A model generated the notes under the pieces. That model worked only from the letters and a program-made list of their open reading frames with translations. It was not told the origin of the DNA and did no database searches. A stretch of 26,096 bases of DNA from Bimuria novae-zelandiae CBS 107.79 (taxonomy: Eukaryota; Ascomycota; Dothideomycetes; Pleosporales; Didymosphaeriaceae): positions 39,729 to 65,824 of the forward strand of contig ML976800.1 in NCBI GenBank assembly GCA_010015655.1. Reading direction: 5' to 3'. A program made the translations under genes and the position numbers. This document shows positions 19,434-26,096 of the stretch, in pieces. How positions within the stretch are numbered: position 1 is the stretch's first letter; every line of letters starts with the position of its first letter.

Positions 19434-19605
19434 ATGCTGGTAACGTACTTCCTGGCTTCCGGTTCCTGCTTCGGAAATACAGGGCGCACTATCGCTTCGG
19501 AGGACCCAGCCAAATATCTCGTCGCGCTCGTTCAAGTAGGGACCACTTTAGAAGAGCTGGTGATACAGTACGAGCTGTGTTACGTAGACCTAACAATTGA
19601 TGATA
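19434..19605 (+). pseudogene. Possible gene fragment cut by the outer TIR element
   Basis: From the ATG at 19434 a frame reads through GRTIASEDPAKYLVALVQVG and TLEELVIQYELCYVDLTIDD before entering the TIR sequence at 19606 and stopping at 19638-19640. The stretch has the balanced composition and helix-like pattern of genuine protein rather than random translation, and ends exactly where the repeat begins. No family is recognised, and I did not find the other half to the right of 24440. Confidence 0.25.
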
Positions 19606-19907
19606 ACGTCCGTCCCCGCGTGCCGGGACGCACGGTGTGACCGGACAGGTTCGCACTTCGGACCCTCGGAATCTCTCGTTCACATGTTGACAGCCCTACG
19701 GTTAGTTTGCTCTGCACCTGATTCCATCTTAGGTTGACTACCTCCAACAAACGCTGCCGCTGTGTTGGTCGTGCTGTTGATTGTTTCGTTGACGCAGCAT
19801 GGAAACTATTACAGTAATTCTTATCGGACGTTAATACTCTAGGAGATCATTGTTTGCAGAGTGCGAATACATTATTCAGAGCTCCGTTGGAATGCATATG
19901 AGAGATA

Positions 19908-21167
19908 ACGTCCGTCCCTGCGTGGCGGGACACCCTGCGTAACGGGACGCCACAGACACTCCCCAACATAACAAACTTTACAACAGGTCACAAGAATAGA
20001 TATTCTCAGAATAGGAGCCTTACGCTATAAAGTCTATTCTCCCCTGATGTCTTGTAGAAATAAGTTCAACTTACCGTGCAATACGACAATTTGGTATAAG
20101 CGTCACGCGACCGCCTCGCTTTAGCTGGCAGTAGAGACGTTGAAGGCTTATGCATCTTGTCGAAAGTCCGTCAACTTACACCTTGTTGCATTGTTATCCT
20201 ATCCCGAGAGCACTGCGCTTGAGCTTGAGAGGTTGTCGTGCTTCTGTGCTAGTTCCAAGTCCACCTGCTAGAAGTACCAGATGAGGAGGACCCGCGCGCC
20301 TAGCTTAAAGCAGCTTAGCTGTAATCTATTGCTGCTGACGCTAGATCTGTGGCTGTGTGTGTGGCTGTATGGCTGTATGGCAGTGCGACGCTTTTGCCAA
20401 GCGCACCAGGTCACCCGAAAACCGGCTCGGACTAGGAGCAGGAGTCGGTTTGAAGGCCCTGGCGTATAGCTCATGTCAACGAACACACCCAGCATCGAAA
20501 TCGCAATCAGCTTCCGATACAGCCATCGTGCAACTTCGACATGCAATGTACGCACGACCTAGCTACCGCGAAAGCTTGCATGCCATAGAGATAAACTATC
20601 ATGCCGTTCTACAGCTAAGCTGACCCGCCGTTGATCCCTCGTCCGACCCAGCACGTCCTCGTCCTTCTCGAGCCCATCGCGGCCGATATATATGCCAAGC
20701 AGCAGCCAAATATCGCTTTAGCTCGTTGAAGGGGAATATCATGGGTTGGCTGGCGTCTAAAGAACAGGGTGACGGGTCTCACACAGCGGGCATGGCTGGG
20801 GACAGAGACCAACTGGCATGATACAGAATACTAAGATCCGAGTCTAGGCTTCAGCAAGCGGGCTGGGTGTTACTGGAAGAACGCTGTCGTTGCAAGCGCG
20901 TACAGTTATGGAAAGGGTCTGCATATATTGGGATACAGCTGTCGTACCGTTATACAACGAACGGTTCCTCGCATGGGCACTGCAATTATTAGGGCGGAGG
21001 AAAGGTGCTTCAGTTTGATCTCTGAAGGTGATGAGGAGTTTGGATCGTCGATGCTCATGAGCGCTGGGTTAGGTAGAGCAGAGGTCTGATGGTAGCTATG
21101 CTTTGTAAGGTACTACGCTATCTAAGTCGGCATGCCATCCTGTCATCGATAACGTTAATGACCCTTC
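19908..21167 (+). repeat. Left arm of the long inverted repeat
   Basis: Bases 19908-20680 appear to match the right arm perfectly in reverse complement (all segments compared agree). From 20681 to about 21167 similarity falls abruptly to roughly 80 percent with small indels. Small open frames in the arm start at non-ATG codons or lack motifs and are not called. Confidence 0.9.
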
Positions 21168-21688
21168 TAAGTTAACCTGGTAAGATGAGCTGTCGCGAAC
21201 GAACAGGGGCCTGCTAGCCGCGGTTGGATGGACGACATACACAATATGATTGACACAACGGGCAATGCTGAGCCATTTCTTGTCTGAGGCTGACGTGCTG
21301 AGAGAGTAACAGCTGCAGAATCAACGTTCATGAGCTCGCGTATATATAGGTACGATCGAGAAATCTGAAGCTCCGGCCGTGAAAGCATCTCGCCATGCAG
21401 TTACTGACATTATCCTCCTATTTACTGCACCACAAAGTTTTCACATGAAATGTTAATATTCCTTGCCACCGAATGACGTCATGCCACGCGGTTCATCCAC
21501 TCTTGGGGAACATAATGGGCGAATCGCATTAATCTCATTATCATGGTTCACATCTTTGAGTGGAGGTGGCGGATCGTCAGTGTAGCGTCACTTTTCGATC
21601 ATACCGCGATCGACGTCAGCACCAAAAGCTTTCTTATTGCGCGGCGCTAAATACGATCATACTAACCTATTGAAAAAGTACGACCAAC

Positions 21689-21754
21689 ATGCAGTACATC
21701 GATCACAAGCGTATTTCCACTCGCGCACCGAACTACAACCCACGATGTTCTTGA
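21689..21754 (+). promoter_or_regulatory. Upstream ORF overlapping the decarboxylase start codon
   Basis: ATG at 21689 opens a 21-residue frame ending in TGA at 21752-21754, which overlaps the decarboxylase ATG (21745) in another frame. If the transcript starts upstream of 21689 and is not spliced here, scanning ribosomes would meet this ORF first and main-frame translation would depend on leaky scanning or reinitiation. The transcript start is unknown. Confidence 0.4.
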
Positions 21755-22842
21755 TAAATTGGCTACACGCCATCCTCAACCATATCCTCTTCTACCTTAA
21801 ACTCGTTCCCAGTCGCCAAGTAGGCTGGAAGTCGCTCAACCGGAAGACTGGTCAGCTGGAGCGCGAGCGCGAGCCTCTTTGGAAGAAGGTCAAGCTCATC
21901 TTACTCTTTAACCCGCTCACAGAATGGATCGATACGACACACGCTATGCGTCTCTGGATACACTGCAAGAACGTTCAAGAAGGGAAGGATGAAGGGACGC
22001 CTGCATCGCACAACAAAATTAAGTCCTTCATCGACTTCTACAACATCAACATCGACGAGTTCGAGCCTTCAGATCCGGAAAAGTACGGCACATTCAAGGA
22101 CTTCTTTGTGCGGAAACATAAGGAAGGAAGCCGACCAATACATAAGAAGAATGACCCAAAGGCCGCTGTTGTCGTCGCTGATTCGCGCGTCGTGACCTAC
22201 GATACTGTTCCTCAAGCGAAGAAACTTTGGATCAAAGGCTCGGAATTCAATCTCACCAACCTTGTGATGGATGTGAACCTCGGTGCGAGCTTTGAAGACG
22301 GCAGCGTCGCATCCTTCCGCCTCTCCCCTCAAGACTACCATCGCTACCATAGCCCAGTATCCGGCACTATCAAGGAATTCAGAAGTCTACCCGGCAGCTA
22401 CTACCAAGTCGATCCAATAGCACTCCGCAGCAAAGTCAACATCCTCACTAGCAACGCCAGGGACTACGTCGTCATCGACTCGCCCGAGTTTGGCAAGGTG
22501 CTGTTCGTTGCTATTGGTGCCACAAATGTGGGCACTGTGTACTTCCACGAGAAGTGCCGGACTGTTGGCACTAAGATTGATAAGGGCGAGGAGATTGGTA
22601 TCTTTCAATTCGGTGGCTCGTCCGTTATTGTGGCGTTCCAGAAGGGTAGGATCAAGTTCGACGACGATCTCCGAGACTGTAGCAATGCCGTCATTCAAGT
22701 GTCGGTTGAGGTTGGTATGAGTTTAGGCGAGGCGACGAAGCCGAGTGCCAACGGAGGAAACGAATCCAGTGGCGGCTATGCCTTCGGGCAGGGCAAGAAT
22801 GAGAAGAGTTTCGCGGAAGCTGTGAAGGAAGGTGATTCATAG
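21745..22842 (+). CDS. Phosphatidylserine decarboxylase proenzyme, 365 aa
   Basis: Catalyses decarboxylation of phosphatidylserine to phosphatidylethanolamine using a pyruvoyl group made by self-cleavage. The first ATG in the open frame is 21745 (the frame is open back to 21637 without an ATG); TAG at 22840-22842. Residues 2-21 are hydrophobic, a likely membrane anchor. Family landmarks are TFKDFFVRK (116-124), ADSRV with Asp146, DYHRYHSPVSG (His199/His202), GATNVGT (258-264) and the cleavage motif FGGSS (289-293), where cut between Gly291 and Ser292 would give the pyruvoyl alpha chain. GGSS rather than LGST is seen in many eukaryotic homologues. No stops or frameshifts, and codon use is rich in C-ending codons. 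It sits alone in the loop of a 1.26-kb inverted repeat. C-terminal tail (about 325-365) is Gly/Ser/Lys-rich and probably variable. Confidence 0.93.
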   Translation: MFLINWLHAILNHILFYLKLVPSRQVGWKSLNRKTGQLEREREPLWKKVKLILLFNPLTEWIDTTHAMRLWIHCKNVQEGKDEGTPASHNKIKSFIDFYNINIDEFEPSDPEKYGTFKDFFVRKHKEGSRPIHKKNDPKAAVVVADSRVVTYDTVPQAKKLWIKGSEFNLTNLVMDVNLGASFEDGSVASFRLSPQDYHRYHSPVSGTIKEFRSLPGSYYQVDPIALRSKVNILTSNARDYVVIDSPEFGKVLFVAIGATNVGTVYFHEKCRTVGTKIDKGEEIGIFQFGGSSVIVAFQKGRIKFDDDLRDCSNAVIQVSVEVGMSLGEATKPSANGGNESSGGYAFGQGKNEKSFAEAVKEGDS

Positions 22843-23120
22843 GAGACGCCGTGATGGATAAGAAGATTTCAAAGGGGCTTTTGGTAGAAAAGTGATTGTA
22901 TGATGGTTGTTTCGTGATCAGTGGCCTTAATACCCAGCACATGTTCGATTGAGTGCTATGATACCTGAGCTTGCAGTCAAGCATAGCCCAGGAATGATAA
23001 GTAACGGTATTGAAGTGGAGTGTTTTTGAACGTCGTTACCACGGGCAGAGAGGATGGCCAACCCGCTCTGGCTCCAGGATGGCCATGAACGTCCGCACTG
23101 GATGGCATTACGAAGAGATA
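22843..23120. other. 3' flank of the decarboxylase gene within the loop
   Basis: No gene seen; presumably the 3' untranslated region and remaining loop sequence up to the right arm. Confidence 0.5.
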
Positions 23121-24379
23121 GAAGGGTCATTAATTACTGATGACAGGACGGCATGCAGCCTTGGATAGCGTAGTACCTTGCTAAGCATAGCTACTATTAG
23201 ATCTCCGCTCTACCCTTACCAGCGCTTATAAGCATCGACGATCTGAATTCCTTATCGCCTTCAGAGGTTAAACTGAAGCACCTTTCTCTGTCCTAATGAT
23301 TGCAGTGCTCATCCGAGGAGCCATTCATTGTATGACCGTACGACAGCTGTATCTCCAAGATATGCAGACCCTTTCCATCTTTGTACGCCCTTGCACCGAC
23401 GGCGTTCTTCTAGTAACACTCACTCCACTTGCCGAAACCTAGACTCGGATTTTAGTATTCTGTACCTTGCCAGTTGGTCTCTCTCCCCGGTCATGCCCGC
23501 TGTGTAAAACTTGCCCACCCTATTCTTTGGATGCCAGCCAACTCATGATGTTGCCTTTTAATGAGCGGAAGCGATGTTCGGCTATTGCTTGGTATATATA
23601 TCGGTTGCGATGGGCTCGAGAAGGACGAGGACGTGCTGGGTCGGACGAGGGATCAACGGCGGGTCAGCTTAGCTGTAGAACGGCATGATAGTTTATCTCT
23701 ATGGCATGCAAGCTTTCGCGGTAGCTAGGTCGTGCGTACATTGCATGTCGAAGTTGCACGATGGCTGTATCGGAAGCTGATTGCGATTTCGATGCTGGGT
23801 GTGTTCGTTGACATGAGCTATACGCCAGGGCCTTCAAACCGACTCCTGCTCCTAGTCCGAGCCGGTTTTCGGGTGACCTGGTGCGCTTGGCAAAAGCGTC
23901 GCACTGCCATACAGCCATACAGCCACACACACAGCCACAGATCTAGCGTCAGCAGCAATAGATTACAGCTAAGCTGCTTTAAGCTAGGCGCGCGGGTCCT
24001 CCTCATCTGGTACTTCTAGCAGGTGGACTTGGAACTAGCACAGAAGCACGACAACCTCTCAAGCTCAAGCGCAGTGCTCTCGGGATAGGATAACAATGCA
24101 ACAAGGTGTAAGTTGACGGACTTTCGACAAGATGCATAAGCCTTCAACGTCTCTACTGCCAGCTAAAGCGAGGCGGTCGCGTGACGCTTATACCAAATTG
24201 TCGTATTGCACGGTAAGTTGAACTTATTTCTACAAGACATCAGGGGAGAATAGACTTTATAGCGTAAGGCTCCTATTCTGAGAATATCTATTCTTGTGAC
24301 CTGTTGTAAAGTTTGTTATGTTGGGGAGTGTCTGTGGCGTCCCGTTACGCAGGGTGTCCCGCCACGCAGGGACGGACGT
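23121..24379 (-). repeat. Right arm of the long inverted repeat
   Basis: Reverse complement of the left arm. 23607-24379 appears identical; 23121-23606 is diverged, mainly by transitions. The outermost part holds direct repeats of GTCCCG(TT/CC)ACGCAGGG at 24339-24355 and 24356-24373. Confidence 0.9.
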
Positions 24380-24600
24380 TACTGAGGGTCCGAAGCGCAA
24401 AGCGTCCCGTTACACCGTGCGGCACGCAGGGATGGACGTTACAATGTTTTTCTCGTTAGCAGAATGTACGTGATTACTTTAACACATATTCATTGGATAA
24501 ATAATCAAAGGCTTCATTCTATGTTGATACCAGATGGAATGGTACAGAATGATTTTAACGGACGCTGTGATAGGTACCGTTTGCATAATGTAATGTCCAG

Positions 24601-25383
24601 CTACGTCCTAACCTCTTCCTTAACATCCCAAAGGCTTCTTTGGGGCCTGAAAGACTTTTCATACACGCTATTGGTTGGGGAGTGGGCATCCCTCCAGTTA
24701 GAAGAGGTTTCACTATCATCAGATGTACTGGACTGGTATGAGTGATCGGATTCGGCGGGATCGTATGCGCTATCGGAGTTATCCAAGTCGTCAAGGTCTT
24801 CAGAATCGTCAATAAAGTCGCTTTTATCTGTGAGCACATCATCCGAGTCGTAGTAAGATTCGCTGTCACTCTCTAAGAATTCTTCGTCCGAGGATTCCAT
24901 CCAGTCGTGTTCAGCGTGTTCTTCGTCCGAGGACTCTATCCAGCTGCGTTCAGCATTCTCTTGTGCGTGAGAAAGCTCAGGGATATTGTTCCTTGACAAT
25001 GTCCTCAAGCCCTGCTTTAACTCATCCAGCATGTTTTCAACATATAGTGTACAATCAAGTGGAAATCTAGAATAGCGACGGGAGTATGATGAGTGTTTTA
25101 AACTCATTTGGCATGCACTTAGGATGCACCCATCTTTCAGGTTATTGCCTTTCGAAATCCCGTTTTCGAAGTCTTTTGGGAAATCTTGATCCCGAATTTG
25201 GAATTTGAAAGAGGGTGCAGGAGAGGAAAGTGCAGATCCGCAATCAACAGGAATTCGGGCTTTGCCGAGACGCAGTGTGGGATCATCCTTACCGTTAGCT
25301 CTGGATTCTGCCCTCGCTGCCCACAAGCTGGCTACAGATAATCGCCGTGCCTCCAGGCGCTGGTGAGGAGGAGTAGCCTGCAT
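24601..25383 (-). CDS. Hypothetical acidic protein, 260 aa
   Basis: ATG at 25381-25383, TAG at 24601-24603, uninterrupted. The N-terminal 120 residues are basic to neutral (RLEARRLSVASLWAARAE), with no signal peptide. From about residue 140 the protein becomes strongly acidic and Ser-rich, including two copies of a W(I/M)ESSDEE unit about 15 residues apart and long Asp/Ser/Glu runs. The tail (about 235-260) is mixed charge. Such acidic serine-rich regions are usually disordered and can be casein-kinase-2 phosphorylated, which is inference. No family recognised. The stop codon lies about 160 bp from the foldback structure. It is divergent from the gene at 25863. Absence of RIP-type stops over 260 codons supports a real gene. 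Confidence 0.6.
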   Translation of the reverse strand: MQATPPHQRLEARRLSVASLWAARAESRANGKDDPTLRLGKARIPVDCGSALSSPAPSFKFQIRDQDFPKDFENGISKGNNLKDGCILSACQMSLKHSSYSRRYSRFPLDCTLYVENMLDELKQGLRTLSRNNIPELSHAQENAERSWIESSDEEHAEHDWMESSDEEFLESDSESYYDSDDVLTDKSDFIDDSEDLDDLDNSDSAYDPAESDHSYQSSTSDDSETSSNWRDAHSPTNSVYEKSFRPQRSLWDVKEEVRT

Positions 25384-25862
25384 GGCGCAGACAAACTATT
25401 ATAGGTAAGGCAGACTCACTCTACACTCGTTAACAAGAGAGCTCATGGTACTCGTGCATGCTTCATGGGCAATCGAACTTGCTCCGCGGGAATGGGCTCC
25501 GCTTTTGGGGCCGCAGCTGCAATTACATACGACAACACCCTAGATGTCATCGAGTTTGCGTGCTCACTTAGTGATGTTATTGGGTTGGAGTAATGGCCAA
25601 GAAACGATTACTATCATGGCTATGCCTTTAATGGGGCAGGTTTCAATGTTACTTATGCAGACTCGCAGCCTGTCTGCACCGCCACACAGGCGAGTGCTAA
25701 CGTTAGTAGGCCCGTACGTTAGTCAAGAATAATATAAAATGCGGGCTTCCATTTGAACCTGAAAAGCATCCACTTCGTGTTCTACACTTTCAGTATCACT
25801 TCATTATTATCAAACTTTCCATCATTTACAGTCTACCGTCTACTATACCGTAGGTAGACTTC
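25384..25862. promoter_or_regulatory. Divergent intergenic region, candidate bidirectional promoter
   Basis: 479 bp separate the start codons of the minus-strand acidic protein gene and the plus-strand gene at 25863. The right part (about 25770-25830) is CT-rich, as in many fungal core promoters or leaders. A perfect 7-bp inverted repeat, GTCTACC at 25831-25837 and GGTAGAC at 25853-25859, would form a hairpin ending 3 nt before the ATG at 25863. Confidence 0.45.
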
Positions 25863-26096
25863 ATGGCTTCCATTATCTCGAACGCTGGAGGGGATAACGG
25901 TCACGTATCCGTCGCTGCTGATCAGTCTCACGGGCATGAAATCGCCACCCCATCGCCATGTCAGACCATCGATCTCAGCAACCAAATCCCAGACGGGTTT
26001 CATCAGCTTCCAGAGCTTCCTGTTGAATTGCCGAAGCACGAAGAATTCGAGCACTGCTTGCCCCCAAAACCTCCGATCTATCGCAAGTTCTCGGTT
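25863..26096 (+). CDS. 5' end of a protein-coding gene, unknown, runs off the window
   Basis: ATG at 25863 opens a frame of 78 codons that remains open to the last base. It starts MASIISNAGGDNGHVSVAAD and includes Pro/Glu/His-rich low-complexity sequence (FHQLPELPVELPKHEEFEHC, then LPPKPPIYRKFS). No signal peptide or known domain in the visible part; the N-terminus looks disordered. Support comes from the long ATG-initiated frame, the CT-rich leader and non-RIP codon use. Introns cannot be judged from this fragment. Confidence 0.5.
   Translation, partial: MASIISNAGGDNGHVSVAADQSHGHEIATPSPCQTIDLSNQIPDGFHQLPELPVELPKHEEFEHCLPPKPPIYRKFSV

Larger units (their letters stand above)
19908..24379. mobile_element. 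4.47-kb foldback element carrying a phosphatidylserine decarboxylase gene
   Basis: Base n on the left pairs with base 44287 minus n on the right without indels from 19908 to at least 20680. The structure is bracketed by TA (19906-19907 and 24380-24381) and its tips start ACGTCCGTCCCTGCGTGGCG. Arms of about 1.26 kb enclose a 1.95-kb loop whose only gene is the decarboxylase at 21745-22842. No transposase is present, so if mobile it would be non-autonomous. TA flanks point to a Tc1/mariner-type enzyme; this is inference from two bases. Confidence 0.75.
19606..24439. mobile_element. Small outer TIR element (MITE-like) hosting the foldback structure
   Basis: Sequence beginning ACGTCCGTCCCCGCGTGCCG at 19606 is mirrored by the segment ending at 24439 (reading ACGTCCATCCCTGCGTGCCG from the right), over about 60 bp with some gaps. 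A TA flanks each side (19604-19605 and 24440-24441). Left of the inner structure 300 bp of this element remain, right of it only about 60 bp. Removing 19908-24379 and one TA leaves an element of about 360 bp. The tips are related to those of the inner structure, suggesting mobilisation by the same unseen transposase. Confidence 0.6.

Noticed and set aside
20268..20623. Proteins of 62-95 aa encoded in the inverted-repeat arms (also 23664-24019)
   Set aside because: They overlap one another on both strands, mirror each other because the arms are identical, show no motif, and at least one (23732) starts at a non-ATG codon.
21637..21744. N-terminal extension of the decarboxylase by 36 residues
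   Set aside because: The longer frame begins with TTG, not ATG; the first ATG is at 21745.
1..26096. CRISPR arrays, rRNA or tRNA genes
   Set aside because: No regularly spaced direct repeats, and no cloverleaf or rRNA-like sequence noticed; the only tRNA-related sequence is the copia primer-binding site.

Overview
The window reads as a repeat-dense accessory region of a filamentous ascomycete, plausibly a dothideomycete. The fungal assignment rests on Tc1/mariner-, pogo-, piggyBac- and Ty1/copia-type elements packed together, a 56-bp intron with typical fungal splice signals, and damage resembling repeat-induced point mutation (RIP): CAA/CAG and TGG codons replaced by TAA/TAG, and catalytic Asp/Glu replaced by Asn/Lys. 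The class-level guess is inference. No rRNA, tRNA or CRISPR array was seen.

Layout. 1-1306: minus-strand, RIP-damaged gene of unknown family running off the left edge. 1307-2618: mostly featureless, with one weak small-membrane-protein ORF. 2619-3983: damaged minus-strand Tc1/mariner transposase. 4116-7657: Tc1-like element with 53-bp terminal inverted repeats (TIRs), one in-frame stop in its transposase, and a pogo-like element (5391-7509, 34-bp TIRs, TA duplication) inserted in its 3' part. 7806-15301: a minus-strand piggyBac transposase gene split by a complete copia retrotransposon (8092-13581) with 107-bp LTRs, GGTGT target duplication, half-tRNA primer site and one 1554-codon frame carrying about 38 TAA/TAG but no TGA or frameshift. 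15546-17265: mariner-like element with perfect 35-bp TIRs and dead catalytic residues. 17266-19605: almost empty, with a possible MADS-like remnant and a pyrimidine-rich tandem tract.

19606-24439 is the most unusual part. A 4.47-kb foldback structure (19908-24379) has arms of about 1.26 kb. The outer 773 bp of the arms appear to be perfect inverted copies, while the inner 480 bp are clearly diverged. The loop holds an intact phosphatidylserine decarboxylase gene (21745-22842). The structure looks inserted at a TA inside a smaller element with related termini. It resembles a TIR transposon that has captured a lipid-metabolism gene.

24440-26096 returns to apparently ordinary genes: an acidic orphan protein on the minus strand (24601-25383) and the 5' end of a plus-strand gene (from 25863), divergently arranged over a 479-bp intergenic region.

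The nesting orders the insertions: pogo after Tc1-like, copia after piggyBac, foldback after its outer element. The younger guests are far more damaged than their hosts, which fits copy-number-dependent RIP rather than clock-like decay.
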